From assembly GCA_022425625.1 (NCBI GenBank), contig JAKMFD010000121.1:1-54256 (forward strand): DNA of 54,256 nucleotides, in the 5' to 3' direction. A program made the position numbers and the translations under genes. Positions 9,655 through 18,078 of the stretch are shown piece after piece (positions within the stretch are counted from its first letter, which is position 1; each line of letters opens with the position of its first letter). The DNA is from Crocinitomicaceae bacterium (lineage in GTDB: Bacteria; Bacteroidota; Bacteroidia; Flavobacteriales_D; Crocinitomicaceae). The notes beneath the pieces are model-generated. The model worked only from the letters and a program-made list of their open reading frames with translations, made no database searches and was not told where the DNA came from.

Positions 9655-11041
9655 TATCGCTGAATTAATAACTCTAATTGAAACAAAGCATAATGTGCAA
9701 AGCATTACTGCACGCAAATTCAATAGGACTTTTGAGATATATCCTTGGATTAAAGCTAAAGTGTTTCATAAAATGGTACTGGGTAAAGAAAGTCTCGCTT
9801 CAAAATCAACAAAAAGCCTATTAGGTCAATTTAAATCTCTTTTTTACGGGACATGGAATCTATTTATTCGTAAATATGAAATTTGGGCATTTACGACGAG
9901 TGTTGAACGTATTAAAATTGAAGGTAAGTTTACAGACAAACTTTTTGATAGAATTTCAAGCTTTTCAAAAGGTAACGTTTTAATTATTGAGTTTCAGTAT
10001 TTCAAAAAGTATCCACTCAAAAAGGTTGCTAGTAAATATGTATCCTCAAAAGCACTTTTTTTACTCTCTGAAGAAATTTATTCACGCTTTTTTTTGAGAA
10101 AAACTCAGATCAAAAACAAAGCGATAATCAAAGAAATTGAAGCATCTTTAAAATGTTCTGTAAATGCAGATGCTATCGTAAAAAAGAATCTAGCACAATA
10201 TAGAATGATGAAATTTTGGCTGAAAATTCTTCCAAATCCAAAATATGTCTTTTTAACTGTTTCATACAATCATTACGGCTATATACGAGCCTTTAAAGAG
10301 TCTGGTATTCCCGTAGTAGAATTTCAGCATGGTGTTATTAGTGCAAACCATCAAGCATACAACTACATTGCACAGCTAGAACCCATTCAATTCCCCGATG
10401 TAATTTCCGTATTTGGCGAAAATGAAAACACTTATTTAAATGAGCAATCAAATATGCCCATACAATACGCTCATGTTATTGGTAGGTCTATTATCGATCA
10501 TTATTATAGTCTAGCTAAAGAAAACGAAACTATTCAGACTATTAGCGTGGCATTACAAGACGGCCCTATTGGAAATAAAACCATTGAGTTTTTATTAGCT
10601 TTCAACCGGTGCTCCGAAAAAAAATACATCTTTAACTTGGTACCAAGAAGAACAAGTGAAGCATCGTATAAAAAAGACTTTGAGTTTCCAGATAACTTCA
10701 AATTCACAAAAGAAAACATCTATCATACCATTTCTCATAGTGATGTTAATGTAACAGCTTATTCAACAGTTGCTATTGAAGCATTGTCCTTAGGGAAAAG
10801 AAGCTACTTAATAAATATTGAAAACAAGGCCAAAGAAGTTTTCCTTTCCATCCTTGGTGATAATCCATATGTTCACTTTGTTGATGAGCCAAATGAGTTG
10901 ACCGAGCTTTTATCAAAGCACGAAAGAAATCCTAAAAAACATGAGGTTAATTTGTCTAATGATGTGAATATTAGCTCTAATTATAAACAGAATTGTATCA
11001 ATTTATTGATGACATTGGAAAATTTAAATCCTAAAATATGA
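9644..11041 (+). CDS. Putative GT-B-fold glycosyltransferase of the polysaccharide locus
   Basis: 465 residues, soluble, with no signal peptide. The middle contains a strand-loop-strand segment ending VVEFQHGVISANHQAY near residue 225, and the C-terminal half has TAYSTVAIEALSLGKRSYLIN near residue 367. This pairing of an EFQHG acceptor-side motif with an S(T/S)xxxEA donor-side motif is seen in GT-B enzymes such as capsule and CDP-glycerol-type transferases. I cannot name the family or the sugar. Position between two Wzy-like genes, with 11-bp and 4-bp overlaps, supports a role in repeat-unit assembly. Confidence 0.7.
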   Translation: MKNSIAELITLIETKHNVQSITARKFNRTFEIYPWIKAKVFHKMVLGKESLASKSTKSLLGQFKSLFYGTWNLFIRKYEIWAFTTSVERIKIEGKFTDKLFDRISSFSKGNVLIIEFQYFKKYPLKKVASKYVSSKALFLLSEEIYSRFFLRKTQIKNKAIIKEIEASLKCSVNADAIVKKNLAQYRMMKFWLKILPNPKYVFLTVSYNHYGYIRAFKESGIPVVEFQHGVISANHQAYNYIAQLEPIQFPDVISVFGENENTYLNEQSNMPIQYAHVIGRSIIDHYYSLAKENETIQTISVALQDGPIGNKTIEFLLAFNRCSEKKYIFNLVPRRTSEASYKKDFEFPDNFKFTKENIYHTISHSDVNVTAYSTVAIEALSLGKRSYLINIENKAKEVFLSILGDNPYVHFVDEPNELTELLSKHERNPKKHEVNLSNDVNISSNYKQNCINLLMTLENLNPKI

Positions 11042-12276
11042 ATGCTGTTGGTATTCGTGATTTTTATAAAAGCTTAAATAGTAATGATTGGTGCTTGATA
11101 TTTATTTTGGTTTTCTCCATTTTATATCCACCTATTGTTCCTCTTGGATTCATGGCATGGGTTATATCAATATTTCGATATAAAACGGAAAAAACTTATT
11201 CCTTTTGGATGAGCATGGAATGCTTATTTGTATGCTATTATTTACTTCTTCTTATAGGTATGGCATGGACTCAAGATGTGGAAGTAGGGTTCTTTAAGTT
11301 GGAAAACAAACTCTCTTTTCTTCTATTCCCATTGCTTTTCTATTTTTCAAAATTTTCTTTAAGCCGTTCTTCAATATTGAACATTCTTCTTTTTTCTGCT
11401 GGTCTTAGTCTTTTGATTTATGAATTTATCGCAATATTTAAATCTATATATTATCCTGAAAATAATAATTGGGGTTACTTTAAAGATGTACTATTTAGTC
11501 CATTTATGCATCGTGGTTATTACGCGTTCTATTTGGTAATTGGCTCCCTTATTTGTCATTATAAAATTTATCAAAACGTAAAAAAAACAAACTTAATAGC
11601 TCTTTTTCTCTTCTTATCTTGTGGTGTGTTTCAAACCTTGTCGAAGGCCGGTATTTTAACTTGGTTGATTTTTAATCTAATCCTTTTATTACATTTTATA
11701 ATAAAAAGAGGAAGCTGGAAATTAATGTTAACCCTTGGAATGGGCATAGTAATCAGTGTTTTTGTCTTTTTAAATATTGATTCAAGTATAAAAAACAGAT
11801 TTAACAAAGTTCCATTATCCTTAGCAGGGATTGAATTAAAAAATAACAATAGCGAAGAAAGTAACCAAGCTCGAATTCTAATGTGGAATGCATCGATTTT
11901 GAGTTTATCTAAAGGACACTTTTTTGGCTTCGGAACAGGTGATGATATATCCATATTAAAAGCGCAGAACATACGTGATCATAATAAGGTTGTTGCCATT
12001 AAAGAATTGAATGCCCATAATCAGTTTTTTACCACAGCGCTGCAAATTGGTCTACCCGGCTTACTTGTCCTACTTGCTATTTTTATAAAAACTTGGCGGA
12101 ATTTTTTTCGTGATAAGCATCTACTATCTTTACTTATTAGCCTTTGCTTTTTTTGTAACTTTTTCATTGAATCTTTTTTAGAAAGGCAAGCAGGAATTAT
12201 ATTATTTTGTCTTCTTACCATAACGCTTTCAAAAGAAATAATAGCTGATAAACGTGAGACATTTGCCGAAAATTAA
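11038..12276 (+). CDS. Second O-antigen polymerase/ligase-like membrane protein
   Basis: 412 residues with roughly ten membrane segments. A C-terminal NAHNQFFTTALQIGLPGLL motif near residue 325 is the Wzy_C-type signature, preceded by ARILMWNASILSLSKGHFFGFGTGD. Start ATG overlaps the previous stop (ATGA) and the next gene starts 3 bp after its stop. It is a different sequence from the Wzy-like protein at 8311, so this is not a recent duplication. Polymerase and ligase roles cannot be told apart from sequence alone. Confidence 0.87.
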   Translation: MNAVGIRDFYKSLNSNDWCLIFILVFSILYPPIVPLGFMAWVISIFRYKTEKTYSFWMSMECLFVCYYLLLLIGMAWTQDVEVGFFKLENKLSFLLFPLLFYFSKFSLSRSSILNILLFSAGLSLLIYEFIAIFKSIYYPENNNWGYFKDVLFSPFMHRGYYAFYLVIGSLICHYKIYQNVKKTNLIALFLFLSCGVFQTLSKAGILTWLIFNLILLLHFIIKRGSWKLMLTLGMGIVISVFVFLNIDSSIKNRFNKVPLSLAGIELKNNNSEESNQARILMWNASILSLSKGHFFGFGTGDDISILKAQNIRDHNKVVAIKELNAHNQFFTTALQIGLPGLLVLLAIFIKTWRNFFRDKHLLSLLISLCFFCNFFIESFLERQAGIILFCLLTITLSKEIIADKRETFAEN

Positions 12277-12279
12277 ATA

Positions 12280-13500
12280 ATGAGAATACTTATTTTAACT
12301 CAATATTATCCACCTGAAATTGGAGCACCTCAAAACCGTCTTCATGAACTTGCTATTCGCTTCCAAGATAGAGGGGTAAAGGTTGAAGTGCTGACTGCAC
12401 TTCCAAACTACCCAAAAATGGAAGTGTTTGACAACTATAAAAACGGAAAATTAAGGTTTGAACGTATTGACAATATCCCTGTGTATCGCTCATGGATCTA
12501 CATTTCTAAATCTAAAGGTATACTCGCAAGACTATTTAATTATTTCAGTTTTGTTTGGTCAAGTTATTGGCGAGGTAGAAAATTAGAAAACTATGACTAT
12601 TTATTAGTTGAAAGCCCCCCCCTATTCTTAGGTTATTCGGCAATGGCTCTGAGCAAAAAACTAAATGCTAAACTTATTTTCAATGTCTCTGACTTGTGGC
12701 CGGAAAGTGCTGAAAAACTGGAACTTGTAACGAATAAGTATTTATTAAAAATGGCAACACGACTTGAACATAAATGCTATGAGCATTCGAAACTCATTAC
12801 AGGTCAAACTCAGGGAATAGTGAATAACATACAAAAACGTTTTCCTCATAAAAAAGTCACGTGGCTTCCAAACGGCGTGGATGTTTCATTCTATAACCCA
12901 GAAAAGATTGAAGCTGGAGACTTTAGACAAAGAAATGGCTTTAAAACTAGTGATGTCATCTTTTTCTATGGTGGTATTCTTGGCTATGCACAAGGCTTAG
13001 AAATTATACTTGAGACTGCTAGGAGACTTGAAGAGTTTCCCGAAGCACAATTTGTGATTCAAGGCGCAGGGCCTGAAAAAGAGAAACTTCATTTACTTAA
13101 AGAAAAATATAAGCTTGAAAATGTTCATTTTTTCGAACCTGTCAAAAAATCAGAAATGCCATCAATTTTAAAATGCATTGATGTTGCAGTTATTCCTTTA
13201 AAGAAGCTTGATCTTTTCAAAGGAGCCATTCCATCAAAGGTTTTTGAGGCGCTTGCAATGAAGAAACCTCTATTACTTGGCGTTGATGGTGAGGCAAAAA
13301 ATCATTTTATTGACAAAGCAAAAGCGGGGCTGTTTTATACTCCAGAGGATATTGAGAGTATGAAAGCGCAAATCATATTCTTACTTAAAAACAAGAATGA
13401 GCGTCGTGAGATGGGAGAAAATGCGAGAAAATATGTGTCGGATGTGTTTGACCGTAATAAAATTGCAGAAGGCTTATATGATGCGCTTCAAAATATGTAA
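12280..13500 (+). CDS. Glycosyltransferase family 4, WbuB-like
   Basis: 406 residues, GT-B fold. The N-terminal domain starts RILILTQYYPPEIGAPQNRLHELA and contains VLTALPNYP and FNVSDLWPES, typical of the WbuB/WbpY-type amino-sugar transferases of O-antigen loci. The C-terminal donor-binding domain has FFYGGILGYAQGLE, the PKKSEMPSIL segment and AIPSKVFEALAMKKPLL. It probably adds the second sugar to the undecaprenyl-linked primer. An 8-bp C tract at 12615-12622 lies in the codons for residues 113-115 and is a possible slippage site. Confidence 0.93.
   Translation: MRILILTQYYPPEIGAPQNRLHELAIRFQDRGVKVEVLTALPNYPKMEVFDNYKNGKLRFERIDNIPVYRSWIYISKSKGILARLFNYFSFVWSSYWRGRKLENYDYLLVESPPLFLGYSAMALSKKLNAKLIFNVSDLWPESAEKLELVTNKYLLKMATRLEHKCYEHSKLITGQTQGIVNNIQKRFPHKKVTWLPNGVDVSFYNPEKIEAGDFRQRNGFKTSDVIFFYGGILGYAQGLEIILETARRLEEFPEAQFVIQGAGPEKEKLHLLKEKYKLENVHFFEPVKKSEMPSILKCIDVAVIPLKKLDLFKGAIPSKVFEALAMKKPLLLGVDGEAKNHFIDKAKAGLFYTPEDIESMKAQIIFLLKNKNERREMGENARKYVSDVFDRNKIAEGLYDALQNM
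12615..12622 (+). repeat. Homopolymer of eight C within the GT4 gene
   Basis: An uninterrupted run of eight cytosines inside the coding sequence (Ser-Pro-Pro codons near residue 113). Gain or loss of one base would truncate the enzyme early. Together with the G8 tract at 14819 these are the only G/C homopolymers of eight that I found by eye in the window. Confidence 0.9.
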
Positions 13501-13509
13501 TTTCGAATT

Positions 13510-14721
13510 ATGATTCCATTTTCTCCCCCGCGTATTGATGAAAAAGTACTTAAAGAGGTCAATGACGCTTTAATGAGTGGTTGGATAACTACGGGACCAA
13601 GAACAAAATTATTTGAAAATAAAATCAGTGCCTATTGTGGTTGTAAAACTACTGTGGCGGTGAGCTCCTGGACCATGGGAATGGAAGTTTTTCTCCGATG
13701 GTGGGGCATTGGACCAGGAGATGAAATTATCATTCCAGTATACACATACTGTGCAAGTGCAAATGTTGTATTGCATACAGGTGCTAAAGCTGTAATGGTT
13801 GATGTGAGTAAAGATGATTTCAATATTGCTATCGATAAAATTGAGGCTGCCATTACATCCAAAACAAAAGTCATTATGCCTGTTGATATTTCAGGGTTTC
13901 CATGTGATTACAATGAAATTCTCAATTTAGCGAATAAACATAAGGAGGTTTTTACTCCAAACAATACGAAGCAAAGCAAACTTGGACGTATTCTTATAGC
14001 TTCAGACGCAGCGCATAGCTTTGGTGCTTTATATTTCGGTAAACGATCGGGCAGCTTAGCTGATGTCACTTGTTTTTCTTTTCATGCTGTAAAAAATCTA
14101 ACAACTGCGGAAGGCGGTGCCGTATGTTTTAATCTTCCAGATCATTTTGACCATGATGAAATCTATAAAGATTTTGTTACGATTACCTTACATGGACAAT
14201 CAAAAGATGCTTTAGCAAAAAGTAAAAAAGGCGCATGGAAATATGATGTACTTGTTCCAGGTTATAAGTGCAATATGACGGATATTCAAGCTGCAATTGG
14301 ACTGGTAGAACTTGACAGATATCAAGAAAACCTTGAAAGAAGAAAGGAAATATTTACCGCTTACGATGCAGCTTTTTCAAAAAAAAGCTGGGCGATATTA
14401 CCAATACACGAGCATTCAGAAAAAACTTCGAGTTATCATTTGTATCTATTGAGAATAAAAAATATATCTGAAGATCAAAGAGATGAAATTATTCAAGAAA
14501 TATTCAATAATGACGTAGCCGTGAATGTGCATTTTCAGCCACTACCGTTACTAACGGCATATAAAAACTTAGACTACAGAATTGAAAAATTCCCTGAAGC
14601 GATTAAAAAATATCAAAATGAAATTTCACTACCCGTATATTTTAATCTTAACAATAATCAAGTAGCTCAGGTTGTTCATGCGGTAGTTTTATCCGTTGAA
14701 AAAATTCTTAATAAAGAATGA
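13510..14721 (+). CDS. DegT/DnrJ/EryC1 family sugar aminotransferase
   Basis: 403 residues, PLP-dependent transamination of a nucleotide-keto-sugar. Family features: PFSPPRIDEKVLKEVNDALMSGWITTGP N-terminus, GPGDEIIIPVYTYCASAN near residue 70, SDAAHSFGA near residue 165 with the cofactor Asp, and FSFHAVKNLTTAEGG with the Schiff-base Lys195. It makes the amino sugar likely used by the adjacent initiating transferase. Starts 9 bp after the GT4 gene, and its TGA overlaps the next gene's ATG. Confidence 0.95.
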   Translation: MIPFSPPRIDEKVLKEVNDALMSGWITTGPRTKLFENKISAYCGCKTTVAVSSWTMGMEVFLRWWGIGPGDEIIIPVYTYCASANVVLHTGAKAVMVDVSKDDFNIAIDKIEAAITSKTKVIMPVDISGFPCDYNEILNLANKHKEVFTPNNTKQSKLGRILIASDAAHSFGALYFGKRSGSLADVTCFSFHAVKNLTTAEGGAVCFNLPDHFDHDEIYKDFVTITLHGQSKDALAKSKKGAWKYDVLVPGYKCNMTDIQAAIGLVELDRYQENLERRKEIFTAYDAAFSKKSWAILPIHEHSEKTSSYHLYLLRIKNISEDQRDEIIQEIFNNDVAVNVHFQPLPLLTAYKNLDYRIEKFPEAIKKYQNEISLPVYFNLNNNQVAQVVHAVVLSVEKILNKE

Positions 14722-15419
14722 TGAAAAGAACATTCGATCTTATATTTTCATTTACAATTCTGACTTTTTTTCTTCCATTTGGATTACTTATTTCAATACT
14801 TATTATACTAGGTTCTAAGGGGGGGGTGTTTTATCGTCAAGAGCGCATAGGAAGACATGGAAAACCCTTCATGCTTTTAAAATTTCGATCCATGAGAATC
14901 GATGCAGATGAGCAAGGGAAATTGACTGTAGGAATGAACGATTCAAGAATCACTAAAATTGGTCTTTTTATACGAAAATATAAACTTGATGAATTCCCAC
15001 AATTTATTAATGTATTATCAGGAGAGATGAGTATTGTTGGGCCTAGGCCTGAAGTTGCAGAATTTGTTGCACTTTACAATGCTTCACAAAAAAGAGTACT
15101 AGAAGTTAAACCCGGCATAACAGATTATGCCTCTATTGAATACTTTAATGAAAATGCTTTGCTAGCTGAAGCCCAGGAACCCAAAAAGGCGTATGTTGAA
15201 ACTATCATGCCGGAGAAAATCAGGTTGAATCAAAAATACATAAGCAATCCTACGCTTGCACATGATTTAAAAATCATTTTTCGAACTATACTCAGAATAC
15301 TCAAAACTGAGGTAATTTTTCTATCTTCAGTAAAATTGAATTTCTATGTTAAAGTCATTTTCGTGCTTCATCTCAATATCATTACTTCTAACGAGCTGTG
15401 GTCATATCAAAAACATTAA
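14718..15419 (+). CDS. Undecaprenyl-phosphate sugar phosphotransferase (initiating transferase)
   Basis: 233 residues: one N-terminal membrane segment (residues 8-32) followed by the bacterial sugar transferase domain, that is the catalytic half of WcaJ/WbaP or a PglC-size enzyme. Motifs: FYRQERIGRHGKPFMLLKFRSM, YKLDEFPQFINVLSGEMSIVGPRPE and VKPGITDYASIEY. It transfers sugar-1-phosphate onto undecaprenyl phosphate to start repeat-unit synthesis. A G8 tract at 14819-14826 encodes Gly36-Gly37. The last 25 or so residues overlap the signal-peptide region of the next gene by 74 bp and look unlike the family, so the stop may be displaced. Confidence 0.92.
   Translation: MMKRTFDLIFSFTILTFFLPFGLLISILIILGSKGGVFYRQERIGRHGKPFMLLKFRSMRIDADEQGKLTVGMNDSRITKIGLFIRKYKLDEFPQFINVLSGEMSIVGPRPEVAEFVALYNASQKRVLEVKPGITDYASIEYFNENALLAEAQEPKKAYVETIMPEKIRLNQKYISNPTLAHDLKIIFRTILRILKTEVIFLSSVKLNFYVKVIFVLHLNIITSNELWSYQKH
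14819..14826 (+). repeat. Homopolymer of eight G within the sugar transferase gene
   Basis: Eight consecutive guanines (codons for Lys35-Gly36-Gly37-Val38), about 100 bp into the gene, just before the conserved FYRQERIG motif. Slippage here would remove the whole catalytic domain and turn off polysaccharide initiation. Confidence 0.9.
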
Positions 15420-16365
15420 AGTTTCTCAAGTTGAGGCTATTTGGTTTGAATATAGCCCTAATCAAAACCTAAATAACGGTTCAAAATTTAAAGGAGAAAT
15501 TCTATTACAAACATACGATGGAAAGCAGCATGACGTATCAAATAATAATAAAATAAGGTTTAGTTCACCAGATTTGAGAAGAAACGGCAGCACTTACACA
15601 ATTGTAAAAAAAGCCAAATCCTTTAATGATGACCAATGTTACCTAACACTTAAATACGAAAATAAGGATGAGGTATTCGTGAGTAAAGATTCTATGCAGA
15701 TGAACTATAGAGGGGGACTAAAAATATTGTACAATGGGTCGGATGGGAAAGACGGAAAAAATCAACGCAATAAGGGCACGCCACTTCTTTGGCGTGATGG
15801 AAAAAGTGGTGAATCAGGAGAATTTGGAGGTGACGGAGGTTCATCAAAAAACTACACCGCTCATATTTGGTCGATAGAAGACATGATTTATGTGAATGTG
15901 AAAGAAAACAATTCAACCAATGTCATGAAATATAAAATGACTGCTGGAAACGACCTACATTTTGACCTTTCAGGTGGTGATGGAGGTGATGGAGGAAATG
16001 GCGGCGATGGAGGAAATGGTAAAGATGGTGCAATTAGTGGAGATAAAATCAAACGAGCAGGTGATGCAGGGAATGGTGGAAACGGCGGGAATGGTGGAAA
16101 TGGCGGAAACGGTGGCAATATAAACCTATATATTCATGAGAATGCAAAGGATATTGAGGGCCAACTTACAACCAAAATAAATGGAGGGCGTTATGGCGCG
16201 CGAGGTGAAGCAGGAAAAAGAGGGATTCCGGGATCACCCCTTAACGGTCAGCAAGCGGGAAGACAAGGGTTCCCAGGACGACCTGGTATGACTGGGCATA
16301 AAGGTATGGATGGAAGTGTGCAAAAATATATTCAAGACTTTGATTTTACGGTTTATCTTGAATAA
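15346..16365 (+). CDS. Glycine-rich, collagen-like lipoprotein
   Basis: 339 residues. A lipoprotein signal peptide ends in LLTSC with Cys18 as the lipidation site. Residues 25-120 look like a beta-rich domain (IRFSSPDLRRNGSTYTIVKKA). Then come short Gly-X-Y stretches (GKSGESGEFGGDGG, about 153-166), a run of GGD/GGN triplets (about 210-258), and further collagen-like triplets (GRQGFPGRPGMTGHKGMDG, about 306-324), before a short FDFTVYLE end. Such repeats can form collagen triple helices or polyglycine-II bundles and are typical of surface-exposed adhesive proteins. The ATG lies 74 bp inside the sugar transferase gene. Function unknown. Confidence 0.85.
   Translation: MLKSFSCFISISLLLTSCGHIKNIKVSQVEAIWFEYSPNQNLNNGSKFKGEILLQTYDGKQHDVSNNNKIRFSSPDLRRNGSTYTIVKKAKSFNDDQCYLTLKYENKDEVFVSKDSMQMNYRGGLKILYNGSDGKDGKNQRNKGTPLLWRDGKSGESGEFGGDGGSSKNYTAHIWSIEDMIYVNVKENNSTNVMKYKMTAGNDLHFDLSGGDGGDGGNGGDGGNGKDGAISGDKIKRAGDAGNGGNGGNGGNGGNGGNINLYIHENAKDIEGQLTTKINGGRYGARGEAGKRGIPGSPLNGQQAGRQGFPGRPGMTGHKGMDGSVQKYIQDFDFTVYLE
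15973..16119 (+). repeat. Tandem GGX-codon repeat in the lipoprotein gene
   Basis: Imperfect 9-bp units of the type GGN-GGN-AAY or GGN-GGN-GAT, encoding Gly-Gly-Asn and Gly-Gly-Asp triplets, interrupted once by a basic segment (KDGAISGDKIKRAGDAG). Codon use varies between units, which argues that the protein pattern is selected and is not a very recent DNA expansion. Confidence 0.85.
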
Positions 16366-16384
16366 AGACGGTTCAAGTATAAAT

Positions 16385-17083
16385 CTATGACTTAAACTCG
16401 AGCTCAACTTCTTTGAAATCTTTTATAGGCCTCAATCGTTGATTTTTGGAATCGATTAAATAAAAATTAAATGGGAATTTAAAGGCCAAATCTAGATCAT
16501 GAGTTGATATAATGATTCCTTTATTATGTGTTTTAGCCAATTTTTCGAGAATTTGATAGACCTTGATTTTATTTGCATAGTCTAAATGTGAGGTTGGTTC
16601 ATCCAAAAGAATATAATCAGTCTGTTGAACATAGGCTTTTGCAATAGCGCAAAGATGAAGCTCGCCGGAGCTCAGCTCATTCGTGAATTTCGAAGAAAGG
16701 TGCTCAATCTCAAAAATCTGCTTTGCCTCTAATACCGCTTTATGATCAGAAGCATTACCGCGACCAAAAACATTGGTGAACTGGTTTCGTCCAAGCATCA
16801 AATAGGCATTCACACTTAAAAAAGGAACACCACTTGGTGAAGATGAAACATAGGAAATCTTTGTAGAAAGTTCTTTGGGAGCATATTGATATAATGCCTT
16901 ACCGTCCAAATCAAGTGATCCTTTAATAGGATTAATCATACCTGAAATAGTGTTCAAAAATGCGGATTTTCCAATACCATTTCTACCCATCAAAACATGA
17001 ACAGCACCTCGAGCAAACTCCACTTCTTCAACAGAAAAAAGAAATTCATCAAAACCAATAGAACCTTTTTTAAATGAAATCAT
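16385..17083 (-). CDS. ABC transporter ATP-binding protein, FecE/BtuD type
   Basis: 232 residues. Walker A GRNGIGKS at 33-40, ABC signature LSSGE at 137-141, Walker B YILLDEP at 157-163 and the H-loop STHD near 193 are all present, so it should be active. It energises the adjacent FecCD-type permease for import of an iron-siderophore, heme or cobalamin. Last gene of the minus-strand run; its start overlaps the permease stop by 4 bp. It converges on the lipoprotein gene with 19 bp between stops. Confidence 0.92.
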   Translation of the reverse strand: MISFKKGSIGFDEFLFSVEEVEFARGAVHVLMGRNGIGKSAFLNTISGMINPIKGSLDLDGKALYQYAPKELSTKISYVSSSPSGVPFLSVNAYLMLGRNQFTNVFGRGNASDHKAVLEAKQIFEIEHLSSKFTNELSSGELHLCAIAKAYVQQTDYILLDEPTSHLDYANKIKVYQILEKLAKTHNKGIIISTHDLDLAFKFPFNFYLIDSKNQRLRPIKDFKEVELEFKS

Positions 17084-18078
17084 CGAAGCTTTCTAATTAA
17101 AATATAAATAACAAAAGGTGCCCCCACTAAGGAAGTCAAAGCATTAATTGGTACTAAAATTGTATCACTCAAGGCTTGAATAATTAAATCACAACTCAAA
17201 ATAAAAAAAGCACCGAACAACATATTGGCCAGCAGGAGCAGGAAATGATTTTGGGTTTTAAATAGCATTCGTGTTAAATTTGGTACCGCCAAACCAACAA
17301 ATGCAATTGGCCCACAAAAAGCAGTAATTAAACCTGTAAATAATGCTGTTATAAATACAATAGCGAGTCGCAACGATTTCAAATTATATCCCATGAGCCT
17401 ACATTCATCTTCGCCCAAGACTAGGACATTCAGTGGTTTTACAATTAGAAGGGTACCGAAGCAACCCAAAATAAATACAAGACTTATGAGCGGCACTTGT
17501 TCAATGCTCACACCATTTAATGAGCCCATAGACCACAAGGCAAATGCTTTTAAGGATTGTGCTTGAGAGCTTGCCTCTAGTATAGTAATAATGGCAGCAA
17601 CAAAACTACCGAGCATAACTCCAAACAATAATAAGCCGATTTGATTTCTAATAAAGGAGGCTGTAAACAGAATAAATAACCCAAAGACAAAAGCACCCAA
17701 TAAAGCAGAACCTATTAAGCCAAGCTCAGAATTAAAAAATTGTACACCAGATAAAAGCCCTAAGGCAACCGTTAAGCTAGATCCTGAATTAATTCCTAGA
17801 ACATACGGCCCCGCCAATGGATTTTGAAATAGTGTCTGCATTAACATACCCGCAATGGATAAAGCTGCACCCGAAATAACAGCAATACATACACGTGGAA
17901 GTCTTATTTCCCTTATAATGAGTTCAGACAAATTGTTTTCTGAATAATTAAAAACAGCATTATAAATATCCGAGAATCCCGTTGGAATATCTCCTATGCG
18001 CAAACCTAATATGACAAGAATAATTATGCCGATAGAAACAAGTAATAATATCACCTTTTTGAAATGGCTCGAATTCAT
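17080..18078 (-). CDS. FecCD/BtuC-family ABC permease
   Basis: 332 residues with about nine or ten membrane segments. Family motifs include IREIRLPRVCIAVISGAALSIAGMLMQTLFQNPLAGPYVLGINSGSS (about residues 56-103) and the late CGPIAFVGLAVPNLTRML segment that couples to the ATPase. It forms the membrane channel of an importer for metal-chelate substrates. Overlaps both neighbours by 4 bp, so translation is probably coupled. Confidence 0.95.
   Translation of the reverse strand: MNSSHFKKVILLLVSIGIIILVILGLRIGDIPTGFSDIYNAVFNYSENNLSELIIREIRLPRVCIAVISGAALSIAGMLMQTLFQNPLAGPYVLGINSGSSLTVALGLLSGVQFFNSELGLIGSALLGAFVFGLFILFTASFIRNQIGLLLFGVMLGSFVAAIITILEASSQAQSLKAFALWSMGSLNGVSIEQVPLISLVFILGCFGTLLIVKPLNVLVLGEDECRLMGYNLKSLRLAIVFITALFTGLITAFCGPIAFVGLAVPNLTRMLFKTQNHFLLLLANMLFGAFFILSCDLIIQALSDTILVPINALTSLVGAPFVIYILIRKLR

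Noticed and set aside
15888-16118. Proline-rich minus-strand open frame opposite the lipoprotein repeats
   Set aside because: It is the complement of GGX codons (PPF repeats) with no start context; a shadow of the real gene.
15973-16119. Short regular repeats that might be a CRISPR array
   Set aside because: Units are 9 bp, in frame, with no unique spacers of 30-40 bp; they encode Gly-Gly-X triplets.
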